Shown here: positions 17,601-24,974 of the stretch, piece by piece
Numbering within the stretch: the first letter of the stretch is position 1
Layout of the letters: each line of letters opens with the position of its first letter
Assembly: GCF_029323795.1 (NCBI RefSeq)
Contig: NZ_CP119758.1
Location: 2,356,001 to 2,420,000, forward strand
Reading direction: 5' to 3'
From: Zobellia alginiliquefaciens
GTDB lineage: Bacteria; Bacteroidota; Bacteroidia; Flavobacteriales; Flavobacteriaceae
DNA: 64,000 nucleotides
Program-made: the position numbers and the translations under genes
The notes under the pieces: generated by a model
Databases searched by the model: none
The model's input: the letters and a program-made list of their open reading frames with translations, nothing else
Told to the model about the DNA's origin: nothing

Positions 17601-18473
17601 GGAGGGGTTATAAATACGTTTGCCTTGGATATTTGTGTTGAAGGAGAATTTAGGCCAGATGTAGATAATGATGGTGTTTTTGATGATGGGGACGACCTGT
17701 GCCTTAATACGCCCGAAGGTGCAGAAGTAGATTCTTCCGGTTGCGAGGTACATCGTTTTGCTACGGAAAATTTTGAAGTTACGGTACAAAGTGAATCGTG
17801 CAGAAATAATGATGATGGAGTCATTTCTATAAGTGCTATCATGCCTTTGGATTACACCGTAACTATTTCCGGCAATGGAGTGGAGGTAACAGATACATTT
17901 ACAAATACATATTCATTATCAAGCTTAAACTCGGGTGTATACTCGTTATGTGTAAATGCTTCGGGTGACGGATTTGATTATGAGCCATTCTGTGCCCAAG
18001 TAACAATTTTACAGCCGGATCCTTTAGGTGTCTCCTCGGCCGTGTCTTTAGATGGAAAGCAATTGTTGCTTTCTATGGAGGGGGCAGATTTGTATACGAT
18101 TGAATTAAATGGAGATATTGTACTGACGGATAAATCGGAAATTACATTGGATCTTAAATCAGGAGGGAATTTGCTTCGTGTATCTACAGGGCTGGCATGT
18201 CAGGGGGTTTTTGAAGATAGCTTTTTTATAGGGAACGAGCCAATGGTTTATCCAAACCCTTTTGATTATAGTACCAGGATGCTGTTAGGAGCATCAACGG
18301 AAAAAGTAAAAATAGATATCTTTACTATGGGTGGGGCGTTGGTTAAGAGTCAGCAGGCCACACCAAGAAGTGGTGGAATAGATTTAGATTTTTCTTCACT
18401 TCACTCCGGAATTTATATAGTAACAGTAACAGGTGAAACCATTGAGGGAACGGTAAAAGTAATAAAACGATGA
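14688..18473 (+). CDS. Secreted reprolysin-like zinc metalloprotease with P domain and T9SS sorting domain
   Basis: A 1261-residue extracellular or surface protease. Order of parts: signal peptide (residues 1-23, ending SASA-Q), a propeptide region, a metzincin catalytic domain with zinc motif HEMGHQLGANH (His333, Glu334, His337, His343) and a Met-turn near STIMGYAGI, Ig/cadherin-like regions, a fibronectin III-like segment at about 750-838, a proprotein-convertase P domain at about 840-985 (CANKPARDLP...GEWTLTVVDNAARDGG), a Ca-binding-like DVDNDGVFDDGDDLC stretch, and a C-terminal type IX sorting domain (MVYPNPFDYSTRMLL...GIYIVTVTG). An in-frame TTG one codon upstream (14685) is not needed. 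It overlaps the next gene by ATGA, so the pair is translationally coupled. Confidence 0.92.
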   Translation: MVTKLRLVFSITIAFLSFSASAQSEYWESSSMKKSSYKKVSQGLRVDDGKVFALKEKLFKQELKNSTTSKSNSRIVYFPNSSGNMVAYSVRETPVLSEELSKKYPEIKSFSGRAVDNREDRIRFSISQKDVQAMIVSAKTSESSFIEKVEDDKYMVYSRSAKAEDESDFVCSTQEKVLAFGASLTAKPLDDRVIRKYRLAVSATGEYTEYHGGTVADALAGINATLTRVNEVFETDLAVRLELVSTTDKIIYTNVNTDPYDGTLSTLGNEGQAVMTSEIGETNYDIGHVFHKGENNGNAGFIGAICVTNRKGSAYSSSLTPKGDRFDLDFVAHEMGHQLGANHTWSHEFEGTVVQVEPGSGSTIMGYAGITGVNDVAARGDDYFHYISIQQIIDNLKTKTCGEVMGISNTPPVVDGLEDYVIPKSTAFVLEGSASDSDATDVLTYTWEQIDNGVVTQASFGPNNASGANFRSRLPSLAPVRYFPMLSQVIKGNLTQTFPTRGSAWETVSDVEREMNFAFSVRDNAPGGGQVVSELMNIAVVNSAGPFQVTSQASAETYVAGEMLQIEWDVAGTDALPVATKNVDISLSVDGGVTFTVPLAMGVVNDGAHKVVVPGMPTTEARIMVKASDNIYYAVNSEDFTIEASQFVMNFSGLEYEACHFDDLVVPFVYETYLGFDEEVTFEVTDAPENLGVTFTPGTALLDGTAVDMVVENTENVPEGSYSLTVSAVSASVSKEITLDLKIYDTDFPTVGLTAPANNLIDAATTELLKWEENASYTSYEVHIATDSGFANLVELVTVTANSYVPAELNNQETYYWRVKPLNVCGEGDFSTVRNFTTIQVDCANKPARDLPQEISSSERTTVISKIAFFEDLKVDDINVRLNIDHEYLEDLVVTLTSPSNTVVPLISSSCGNLKNVDATFDDDASSFTCGATATTAINGTVKPLGSLSSFKGESVLGEWTLTVVDNAARDGGVINTFALDICVEGEFRPDVDNDGVFDDGDDLCLNTPEGAEVDSSGCEVHRFATENFEVTVQSESCRNNDDGVISISAIMPLDYTVTISGNGVEVTDTFTNTYSLSSLNSGVYSLCVNASGDGFDYEPFCAQVTILQPDPLGVSSAVSLDGKQLLLSMEGADLYTIELNGDIVLTDKSEITLDLKSGGNLLRVSTGLACQGVFEDSFFIGNEPMVYPNPFDYSTRMLLGASTEKVKIDIFTMGGALVKSQQATPRSGGIDLDFSSLHSGIYIVTVTGETIEGTVKVIKR

Positions 18474-19150
18474 GGATACTAGCTTTTATGGTATTGGGAG
18501 TAGTGCTCTTTTCAGCTTGTAAAAAAGACTCGCCAAAAGCGCCTGAAAAAGTTAATTTGATAGCTCCCGCTAAAAATTCAGAATGTACGCCGGTTCAAAG
18601 TGATGGTGAAAATAGTAGCATTGTTCGGTTTACTTGGGGAGCTTCAGACTATACGGAAAGTTATGTGCTACAAGTTACCAATCTGACTACGGGAACGGTG
18701 CAGTCCAAAAATACGTCTAACACTATAGAAACATTGTCATTAACGAAAGGCACACCGTTTTCATGGGTAGTTGAATCAAAAAATTCGGAAATTGCAAAAT
18801 CAACAAGTAGTGATTCTTGGTTGTTCTATAATCCGGGGTCTCAAATTAGTCATGTGCCTTTTCCGGCAGAATTGACTTTTCCGGTGCAGGGCTCAACAGC
18901 TTTTAAGGACGTTAACGGACAAATCCAATTAAGATGGTCAGGTAGTGATTTGGATGATGATATAGAAAGTTATAACGTGTATTTTTCTGATGAAAACCCG
19001 CCAACAACGTTATTGCGAACAACAGATGCAGGAGTTAGTGAGTTAACGGTGGGCGTGACTTCGGACAAGGTCTATTTTTGGAAAGTAGTAACAACCGATG
19101 CCGAGGGAAATATCTCAACGAGCGCTATTTCAGAATTTAAGACCCGTTAA
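18470..19150 (+). CDS. Fibronectin III-like lipoprotein coupled to the metalloprotease
   Basis: A 226-residue lipoprotein: the signal MRILAFMVLGVVLFSAC ends in the lipobox FSAC, followed by KKDSPKAPEKV. The rest contains two fibronectin III-like modules (FTWGASDYTESYVLQV and LRWSGSDLDDDIESYNVYF), each with the Trp and Tyr landmarks. No catalytic motif. It starts inside the stop of the metalloprotease (ATGA overlap at 18470-18473), implying a joint role, for instance anchoring or partnering the protease at the cell surface; that is inference. Its 3' end overlaps the convergent pth gene by 14 bp. Confidence 0.8.
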   Translation: MRILAFMVLGVVLFSACKKDSPKAPEKVNLIAPAKNSECTPVQSDGENSSIVRFTWGASDYTESYVLQVTNLTTGTVQSKNTSNTIETLSLTKGTPFSWVVESKNSEIAKSTSSDSWLFYNPGSQISHVPFPAELTFPVQGSTAFKDVNGQIQLRWSGSDLDDDIESYNVYFSDENPPTTLLRTTDAGVSELTVGVTSDKVYFWKVVTTDAEGNISTSAISEFKTR

Positions 19151-19766
19151 ATTGATTCATGGTACGGGCAACACCTGCAAGAACAAAAGACTGAATTAGC
19201 TCCGTAGTCTTTTCATAACGCTCGCTAAGCGCATTTTTTTCCGTTTCGCTCCATTCGCCCAAAACGTATTCAACCTGCCTTCCTTTCCCAAAGTCGGCAC
19301 CTACGCCAAATCTTAGTCGGTTATAGTTAGTAGTCTGTAGCACGTTCTGAATATCCTTTAGGCCATTGTGGCCTCCATTGCTTCCCTTTGTTTTTAAGCG
19401 TAAAGTTCCAAACTCTAGATTAATATCGTCCGTAATTACAAGGATATTTTCCAAAGGTATTTTTTCCTTGTCCATCCAGTATTTTAAGGCCTTCCCGCTA
19501 AGGTTCATATAGGTAGACGGTTTAAGACAAAGTACGCTACGGCCTTTAATTTTAAAAACACCTACATCACCTAACTTTACGGTCTCAAAGGAGAATTCCA
19601 TGGTTTTGGCAAGCGCATCAAGAACTTTAAATCCAATGTTGTGGCGGGTTTCGGAATATTCACTGCCTATGTTTCCAAGGCCTATAATAAGGTACTTCTT
19701 CATGCTATCCGTTTCTTCTAGAACACTCTTGTTCTGGTTGAAAATTGATTTAATAAACTGAAACAT
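19137..19766 (-). CDS. pth: Peptidyl-tRNA hydrolase
   Basis: Releases tRNA from prematurely dropped peptidyl-tRNA. The core begins MKKYLIIGLGNIGSEYSETR, with the catalytic His in the TRHNIGF block; other landmarks are KPSTYMNLSGKA and SNGGHNGLKDIQ, RLRFGVG. The frame carries about 21 residues ahead of this core (MFQFIKSIFNQNKSVLEETDS); flavobacterial Pth proteins often have such an extension, so I kept the longer start, with 19703 as the alternative. It is the last gene of prs-rplY-pth. The 3' end overlaps the lipoprotein gene on the other strand. Confidence 0.95.
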   Translation of the reverse strand: MFQFIKSIFNQNKSVLEETDSMKKYLIIGLGNIGSEYSETRHNIGFKVLDALAKTMEFSFETVKLGDVGVFKIKGRSVLCLKPSTYMNLSGKALKYWMDKEKIPLENILVITDDINLEFGTLRLKTKGSNGGHNGLKDIQNVLQTTNYNRLRFGVGADFGKGRQVEYVLGEWSETEKNALSERYEKTTELIQSFVLAGVARTMNQFNGS

Positions 19767-19853
19767 AATACGGGGCTTTTTTAGAATGTTCGTTTTCTAG
19801 GTGCGATTATGCTCTAATCTAAATAAGCTGCAAACTTAAAGTTGTAAAAATAC

Positions 19854-19880
19854 AAAAGCGCCCTAATTTAGGGCGCTTTT
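19854..19880. terminator. Intrinsic terminator behind rplY
   Basis: Perfect 11-bp stem AAAAGCGCCCT / AGGGCGCTTTT with a 5-nt loop between rplY and pth. It should stop or reduce minus-strand transcription before pth; the symmetric A/T tails would allow either direction. Confidence 0.9.
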
Positions 19881-19900
19881 TATAAAACTTCAATTGAAAT

Positions 19901-20536
19901 TTATTCTTGGCTTTCTCCGCCTTCAGCTGCTGCTGCTTCAGTTGCTTCGCCTTCTTCTCCTTCAAGATCTTCATCGTCATCAATAGCTACTGCCGTACGC
20001 TGAGTTTTAACTTGAACAACCACTGTAGTTTCTGGGTGTAAGATTGTAAACTCATCTTTCAACAAAGATTCAACAGTAATGTTGTCACCAATTCTTAATT
20101 TTGATATATCAATATCAAAATAATCTGGCAAATTGTCCGGAAGTGCTTTAATAGTAAGTTTTCTCTTTCTGAAAAGTAAACGTCCACCAGCTTTAACACC
20201 AGGAGCATTACCTTCTAAACGAACAGGAATGTTCATGGTAACCTCTTTGTCATCAAAAAGTTGATAAAAATCGATGTGCAAAATTTTATCAGTTACTGGG
20301 TGAAACTGAATGTCTTGCATAATCGCTTTTACCTTACCAGTTCCTAAGTCAACCTTTACGGTATGTGCGGCTGGGGTGTAAACTAAATCTCTGAACGCTA
20401 ACTCATCTGCCGAAAAGTGTAGTGGTTTTTCCCCTCCGTATATCACGCAAGGAACCTGTCCAGCATTACGTAGGGCTTTCGTTGCCTTCTTGCCCACGCT
20501 TTCTCTTTCTGATCCTTTAATTTTAATTGACTTCAT
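19901..20536 (-). CDS. rplY: 50S ribosomal protein L25/general stress protein Ctc
   Basis: A 211-residue long-form L25 that binds 5S rRNA. The N-terminal L25 domain (about residues 1-95) begins [20 protein letters not shown] and contains [13 protein letters not shown] and [20 protein letters not shown]; the C-terminal TL5/Ctc beta domain ([20 protein letters not shown] onward) follows, and the tail is acidic ([12 protein letters not shown]). Length and tail are typical for Bacteroidetes. It lies 50 bp downstream of prs. Confidence 0.96.
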   Translation of the reverse strand: MKSIKIKGSERESVGKKATKALRNAGQVPCVIYGGEKPLHFSADELAFRDLVYTPAAHTVKVDLGTGKVKAIMQDIQFHPVTDKILHIDFYQLFDDKEVTMNIPVRLEGNAPGVKAGGRLLFRKRKLTIKALPDNLPDYFDIDISKLRIGDNITVESLLKDEFTILHPETTVVVQVKTQRTAVAIDDDEDLEGEEGEATEAAAAEGGESQE

Positions 20537-20586
20537 TATATGATTTAAAAAATTAATACTCGTAATTGGAGTAGCCTTTTAAAGGG

Positions 20587-21528
20587 CTACATTAAAAATT
20601 TTGATGCAATTGATGTATTGTGATGTACTCTGTGCATTACATCTGCAAAAAGCTCGGCACAGCTTAATACTTTAACCTTGTCCGAGTCTTGTTTTGCCGG
20701 AATAGAATCGGTTACGATCAGTTCTAGCAATTGTGATTTCTCTATTTTTTCATACGCATCACCGGACAAAAGGGCATGTGTTGTAATGGCCCTAACGCTC
20801 AGTGCACCTCTTTCCATCATTAAATCTGCAGCTTTGGTCAGTGTTCCGGCGGTATCTACCATGTCATCTACTAAAACTACATTTTTGCCCTGAACATCTC
20901 CAATTAGCTCCATATGAGATATTACATTGGCTTTGGCTCTTTGTTTGTAACAAATAACAACATCGCTGCCCAATGCTTTTGAATAGGCGTAGGCTCGTTT
21001 GGAACCTCCCATATCAGGAGAAGCAATGGTTAGGTTGTCTAGTTTTAAACTTTTGAGGTATGGCAAAAACATGGTGGAAGCAAACAGATGATCAACAGGT
21101 CTTTCAAAAAAGCCTTGAATTTGATCGGCATGCAAGTCCATTGTAATTATGCGCGTTGCACCAGCTGCTTCAAGCATTTTTGCAATCAGCTTGGCCGCAA
21201 TAGGTACTCTTGGTTTATCTTTTCTATCTTGTCTGGCCCATCCAAAATACGGCATTACAGCGGTTATATGTCTTGCGGATGCACGTTTTGCGGCATCTAG
21301 CATTAATAACATTTCCATTAAATGCTCAGAACTTGGATTGGTAGAGCCGATAATAAAAATACGTGTTCCACGTACGGATTCCTCAAACGACGGTTGAAAC
21401 TCTCCGTCACTATATCTAGAGAAGAGCACGTTGCCTAATTCGGCGCCGTAATATTTGGCAATTTTTTGTGCCAAATCAGCACTCTGTGTACAGGCGAAAA
21501 TTTTAGGTTCGGGAACTTGGTAGGCCAT
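20587..21528 (-). CDS. prs: Ribose-phosphate pyrophosphokinase (PRPP synthetase)
   Basis: Makes phosphoribosyl pyrophosphate from ribose 5-phosphate and ATP for purine, pyrimidine, His and NAD synthesis. Visible motifs are the ATP-site FSRYSDGEF, the ARQDRKD loop, the metal site MDLHADQIQGFF and the PRPP-binding signature VVLVDDMVDTAGTL. Length, 313 residues, is standard. It heads prs-rplY-pth and is divergent from tRNA-Leu; a TAAATTTG -7 element lies about 53 nt upstream of its ATG. Confidence 0.97.
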   Translation of the reverse strand: MAYQVPEPKIFACTQSADLAQKIAKYYGAELGNVLFSRYSDGEFQPSFEESVRGTRIFIIGSTNPSSEHLMEMLLMLDAAKRASARHITAVMPYFGWARQDRKDKPRVPIAAKLIAKMLEAAGATRIITMDLHADQIQGFFERPVDHLFASTMFLPYLKSLKLDNLTIASPDMGGSKRAYAYSKALGSDVVICYKQRAKANVISHMELIGDVQGKNVVLVDDMVDTAGTLTKAADLMMERGALSVRAITTHALLSGDAYEKIEKSQLLELIVTDSIPAKQDSDKVKVLSCAELFADVMHRVHHNTSIASKFLM

Positions 21529-21580
21529 GGGTAACGTATTGTTAACTAGTTTATTGACAAGTCGTTTTATTAGCGAGGTG

Positions 21581-21588
21581 CAAATTTA
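21581..21588 (-). promoter_or_regulatory. Putative -7 promoter element for prs
   Basis: Minus-strand TAAATTTG fits TAnnTTTG. About 18 nt further upstream the minus strand reads TTTAG, one change from the TTTG -33 element. Confidence 0.5.
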
Positions 21589-21634
21589 GACATTTATTTG
21601 TGTTGCTAAAGAATAAATGTTGTTATTTTTTACG

Positions 21635-21662
21635 TTGGAAATAAAAAAATTATATACTTTTG
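21635..21662 (+). promoter_or_regulatory. Promoter of tRNA-Leu(CAA)
   Basis: TTG at 21635-21637, a 17-nt spacer, and TACTTTTG at 21655-21662 (TAnnTTTG). This gives a transcript start a few bases ahead of the tRNA at 21678. Confidence 0.7.
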
Positions 21663-21677
21663 CAGTCCGATTTTAAT

Positions 21678-21758
21678 GCTCGAGTGGCGGAACTGGTAGA
21701 CGCGCTGGATTCAAAATCCAGTTCCTTTGGAGTGCGGGTTCGATTCCCGCCTCGAGTA
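21678..21758 (+). tRNA. tRNA-Leu(CAA)
   Basis: An 81-nt tRNA. The acceptor stem pairs GCTCGAG with CTCGAGT (first pair G-U) and the discriminator base is A58 (21758); the D arm is GTGGCGGAACTGGTAGACGC; the anticodon stem-loop CTGGA-TTCAAAA-TCCAG gives anticodon CAA (reads UUG); a short class II variable arm follows, then the T arm GCGGG-TTCGATT-CCCGC. CCA is not encoded. The 3' end recurs at 49358-49379, so the gene is the likely insertion site of the adjacent island. Confidence 0.95.
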
Positions 21759-21759
21759 C
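21738..21759 (+). repeat. Left attachment-site repeat (tRNA-Leu 3' end)
   Basis: T-loop through acceptor 3' half of the tRNA (GTTCGATTCCCGCCTCGAG then TAC). Pairs with 49358-49379. Confidence 0.65.
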
Positions 21760-21763
21760 GATT

Positions 21764-21798
21764 AAACCCTGTTAATCATTTGATTAATAGGGTTTTTT
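21764..21798 (+). terminator. Intrinsic terminator after tRNA-Leu
   Basis: 15-bp stem (AAACCCTGTTAATCA / TGATTAATAGGGTTT, one G-U pair) followed by a T run at 21793-21798. If the island model holds, this terminator came with the island. Confidence 0.85.
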
Positions 21799-21807
21799 GG
21801 TTTTAGG

Positions 21808-21829
21808 GGTAACAGAATGGTAACAGAAT
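21808..21829 (+). repeat. Two tandem 11-bp repeats inside the island's left end
   Basis: GGTAACAGAAT at 21808-21818 and again at 21819-21829, without mismatch. Direct repeats of this size beside a tRNA attachment site resemble integrase arm-binding sites; that role is inferred. The remaining 21830-21927 interval holds nothing further that I recognise. Confidence 0.6.
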
Positions 21830-21927
21830 TTTAGAATAAAAAGCATATTTAACGCCAGAATAATTAATACCGCTCTCTTTGTATTTGTCTTATTTAATTA
21901 AATATTTTGGAAATCTTTTAATGAAGA

Positions 21928-22968
21928 TTAGAATAGAATACAAACGGGTGTCGGTGCCATAATTTGGTCGATATAGCTTAATAAACCATTAGTTTTGTTG
22001 CGTTTAAAGGATACTAGTGAATTTGTTTTTTGATTAGCTAGAATCAAAAAGTTCTCATCTGGAGTCAAAACAAAATTTCGGGGGCCAACTCCACGTACAG
22101 ATTCATGTCTAATTGCCGTTAGCCTACCATTTGTGTGGTTTACTTTGAAAATTACCACACTATTATGTCCGCGGTTTGACGCATATATAAATTCACCGTC
22201 AGATGAAATTATAATTTCGGCGCTCGTATTTGGCAGTTTATAAGTTTTTGGTAATGTAGAAATTGAATTATCTATCTCATAGCTTACATTGTCAGTTTTT
22301 TTTATAAGAGATATTGTTGATGATAGTTCATTAATAACATAAAACCATTTTTTATTAGGATGCCATGCTAAATGTCTTGGGCCAGAACCAGCGGGCATTG
22401 TTAATTTGTGTTGTTTTCTATAGATAAGTTTCTTATTAGCGTAATCAATTTTTGAAAAGTAAAGCTTGTTAGACCCCAAATCTATAGAAATAATATTGTT
22501 TTCATCCTCCTCAAACCATACAGAATGTGCATGAGGCCCTTCCTGTCGAATATTTGAACCTTTTCCGGTATGTTGTTGTACATAAAGGAGGTTTGATAGT
22601 TTGCCGGTTGATTTTAACTGTAGAAAACCAATTGATCCACTTCCGTAATTGGCGGTAAGGACATGGCCTTGTTGATTTATATTTATAAAACAGGGGGACA
22701 TACCTCCGGATGTTTTTTTGTCAAGTAAAGATAGGGTTTCATCATGAATAGCATAAGATTCGATAGTGCCAACGTTATTTCCGCCATTTTCATTAACTAA
22801 TAAGAGGTACTGTCCATCATGACTTTTTGTAATGAACGAAGGATTGTCTGTCTTGGCAACGATGCCTTTTTTACTTAAATATCCTTTAGAATTTATGGAA
22901 TACATATATACCCCTTCACTCTCTTCATAAGTGTAAGTTCCAATAAAAAACTGATATTTTTTACCCAT
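21928..22968 (-). CDS. Lactonase family protein (6-phosphogluconolactonase-type beta-propeller)
   Basis: A 346-residue seven-bladed propeller of the YbhE/Pgl type. Landmarks are FFIGTYTYEESEGVYMY at the start, LLLVNENGG, NYGSGSIGFLQL, GPHAHSVWF, GSGPRHLAWHPNKKWFYVINE and GPRNFVLTPDENFLILANQ. No signal peptide, so cytoplasmic. YbhE-type enzymes hydrolyse 6-phosphogluconolactone, but relatives in sugar loci act on other aldonolactones. Here it is the first gene inside the island and could supply the lactonase step between the SDR (32271) and the enolase-superfamily dehydratase (33098); this is inferred. It is followed upstream on the same strand by the HAD gene. Confidence 0.88.
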   Translation of the reverse strand: MGKKYQFFIGTYTYEESEGVYMYSINSKGYLSKKGIVAKTDNPSFITKSHDGQYLLLVNENGGNNVGTIESYAIHDETLSLLDKKTSGGMSPCFININQQGHVLTANYGSGSIGFLQLKSTGKLSNLLYVQQHTGKGSNIRQEGPHAHSVWFEEDENNIISIDLGSNKLYFSKIDYANKKLIYRKQHKLTMPAGSGPRHLAWHPNKKWFYVINELSSTISLIKKTDNVSYEIDNSISTLPKTYKLPNTSAEIIISSDGEFIYASNRGHNSVVIFKVNHTNGRLTAIRHESVRGVGPRNFVLTPDENFLILANQKTNSLVSFKRNKTNGLLSYIDQIMAPTPVCILF

Positions 22969-23062
22969 AACATGAATTCAAATTTTGCTCCGATATAATA
23001 TGTATTAATTAGACTAATTTTGTTGCTTAAATAAAGATTTAAAATTATTTGTGGAGTTTTCA

Positions 23063-23755
23063 TCAGGATTGATCTCTATGTAGTAATTGATGGTCTATTA
23101 ATTGATTTAGATTAATAATTTTATTCCCATCGAAGTCACTTGTAGCTGTATTACGTCTATCTAACCATATGGCCTTCATTCCAGAATTTAAACTCCCTAA
23201 ATAGTCTAACTTAAATGAATTCCCAATATAAATACATTCTTCAATTTTTTTGTTTGCCTGTTTTGCGGCATATTGAAAAATTCTTTTATCAGGCTTGGAA
23301 AATCCAACTTTTTCCGATATTAAAATTTGGTCTAAATATTTATGAAGATTATTATGTCTTAATTTAAATATTTGATCAGGGTATGTTCCATTAGATATTA
23401 GACCAATACTTAAATCAGATAATTTTTCTAAAGTGTTAATAGTGTCTTCAAAAATTAAACAAGAACTAAGGAAGTGTTTGTGGTATTTGGAATAAATTTT
23501 TTTAGACGTTGAAACGTTTAAATTTTCTCCAAAATATTTCCAAAATTCTTGGATTCTAGAAATTCTTTGCTGTTCAAGATCAATTTCCTTTTCAAAATAA
23601 ATTGCTAAATATTTGTTTGTGATGTTCATCCAGGTTTCTGCAATGTTTTCTGGTACACTATCTTTAAAATATTCTTTAAATAGCGCTTTAATGGCAAATT
23701 CATGAGCGCTTTCGCTATCTATCAATGTGTCGTCAAGGTCAAAAAAAATGTGCAT
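23063..23755 (-). CDS. HAD-superfamily hydrolase
   Basis: A 230-residue haloacid dehalogenase-type phosphatase. Motif I is FFDLDDTLIDS with the nucleophile Asp, motif II the Ser/Asn of LSIGLISNGTY, motif III the Lys of GFSKPDKRIF, and motif IV the acidic region around IYIGNSFKLDYLGS. The helical cap between motifs I and II suggests subtype I (YjjG/sugar-phosphate phosphatase-like). Substrate unknown; in this locus a sugar phosphate is plausible. Motif IV carries Asn-Ser where many relatives have Asp-x-x-x-Asp, though a later Asp is present. It sits 29 bp downstream of the regulator gene on the same strand. Confidence 0.85.
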   Translation of the reverse strand: MHIFFDLDDTLIDSESAHEFAIKALFKEYFKDSVPENIAETWMNITNKYLAIYFEKEIDLEQQRISRIQEFWKYFGENLNVSTSKKIYSKYHKHFLSSCLIFEDTINTLEKLSDLSIGLISNGTYPDQIFKLRHNNLHKYLDQILISEKVGFSKPDKRIFQYAAKQANKKIEECIYIGNSFKLDYLGSLNSGMKAIWLDRRNTATSDFDGNKIINLNQLIDHQLLHRDQS

Positions 23756-23784
23756 ATATTAATGTGTTTAATTAATATTTCCCT

Positions 23785-24816
23785 TTAGAAACTACTCCTT
23801 CTTACCAGTCTAAAATCGCATTTAATTTTTTTGAATGATTTGTTGAGAATCATATTGGCTGCGACTTCCCCCATTTGATAAAAATCAGTTGAGAGTACAG
23901 TCAGACCGTTCAATATCATCTCATTTATTGGTGATTCGTTATAAGAAATTATACCTATGTCGCTACCAATGTTGTAATCTTTTGATATTGCTGTCTTTGC
24001 AAGTTCAATTAGCTCTTTGTCTAATTGACCGTTGAGTATAAGGTAAACCTGATTTTTTTTAATATCTTCAGGAGTAGCTTGATAGAGGATTTCATAATCA
24101 ATACTATTGTCGGAACAGAACTTAGCTATACCTTTTTGAAGGAAAGGTGCATATAGGCTTCCCTTCAATGAGATTACATTTAATTTTTTGTATTTTTTCA
24201 ACGTCTCCACTCCTTGTTGTAATCCATGGTACACATCATGCTCATAGTTTTGATATACCGATCCGAAATTCCCTGATAACCCTTCGATATGGTGATCTAG
24301 TAGTAGAAGCTTTCTATTGGGAATCTTTCCTAAGGAGTGAACAACTCTTTTTTGTACTTCTTCAATCAAAGGAAAATGAGGAGTAATAACATAGTAATCG
24401 TAATTATCGAGACCATCATCAAGAAACCTTTCGAAGGTAGATATATCTTGGTTATGCAAACGAATACTAATTTCTACGTTGTTTCCCAGCTTTTCTGAAA
24501 AGGAATCGAACATTGCTTGCTTATAAGTTCCCAGGCGATCAAAAATCAATAAAATGTTCAACTTATTGATTTTAGATTCAGAAATATAGTAACCCTTCCC
24601 TTGAGCAGATTCTAATAGGTTTTTCTTTCGCAATAGGGAATAAGCCTTTTTAACGGTTTCTTTTGAAATGTTGAGCTCCGATGATAAATCGTTTAAAGAT
24701 GGAACATAGTCACCACTACGGTACTCCCCTGAATCTACTAAATATTCAATACTCTTAACTAGTTGTTTGTAAAGAGGCTCTTTTGACTCTATTTCAATTT
24801 CAATTTTAGAATGCAT
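23785..24816 (-). CDS. GntR-LacI chimeric (AraR-type) transcriptional regulator
   Basis: A 343-residue regulator. Residues about 10-78 are a GntR winged helix (PLYKQLVKSIEYLVDSGEY, SLNDLSSELNISKETVKKAY, KGYYISES). From about residue 85 the chain follows a LacI/periplasmic-binding-type effector domain: LNILLIFDRLGTYKQAMFDS, YYVITPHF, KLLLLDHHIEG, IGIISYNESPINEMI, and the closing LTVLSTDFYQMGEVAANMIL. This domain order is that of AraR. It is divergent from susC; the intervening 158 bp hold the susC promoter and a palindrome TTGTA-TTA-TACAA close to the AraR half-site TTGTAC. Likely a repressor released by a sugar from the target glycan (inference). Confidence 0.9.
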   Translation of the reverse strand: MHSKIEIEIESKEPLYKQLVKSIEYLVDSGEYRSGDYVPSLNDLSSELNISKETVKKAYSLLRKKNLLESAQGKGYYISESKINKLNILLIFDRLGTYKQAMFDSFSEKLGNNVEISIRLHNQDISTFERFLDDGLDNYDYYVITPHFPLIEEVQKRVVHSLGKIPNRKLLLLDHHIEGLSGNFGSVYQNYEHDVYHGLQQGVETLKKYKKLNVISLKGSLYAPFLQKGIAKFCSDNSIDYEILYQATPEDIKKNQVYLILNGQLDKELIELAKTAISKDYNIGSDIGIISYNESPINEMILNGLTVLSTDFYQMGEVAANMILNKSFKKIKCDFRLVRRSSF

Positions 24817-24876
24817 ATGCGTATTTGATATTTTGTATGATTTTAATTGAGGGTAATTTAAAAATACTCTTATTTA

Positions 24877-24907
24877 TTTGCTAAGTTAATAATTAATTTT
24901 ATATTTG
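24877..24907 (+). promoter_or_regulatory. Promoter of the susC operon
   Basis: TTTG at 24877-24880, a spacer of 19 nt, and TATATTTG at 24900-24907: a full match to the Bacteroidetes -33/-7 consensus. The transcript should start near 24914, leaving a leader of about 60 nt. Confidence 0.8.
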
Positions 24908-24919
24908 ACACCACACTAC

Positions 24920-24947
24920 ACAACAGTATTGTTGTATTATACAATAC
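24920..24947. promoter_or_regulatory. Operator candidate for the GntR-LacI chimeric regulator
   Basis: Nested palindromes just downstream of the expected susC start: TTGTA-TTA-TACAA at 24932-24944, flanked by GTATTGT (24926-24932) and ACAATAC (24941-24947), and ACAACA-GTAT-TGTTGT at 24920-24935. The central one resembles the AraR operator (TTGTAC-GTACAA core). Its place after the start site fits a roadblock repressor. Confidence 0.6.
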
Positions 24948-24974
24948 CGTTATAAATAACCGAAATTACAAATT

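Noticed and set aside
17132-17842. A 236-codon open frame on the minus strand within the metalloprotease
   Set aside because: Ser/Thr/Pro-rich antisense shadow of a strong coding frame with no start context or family features.
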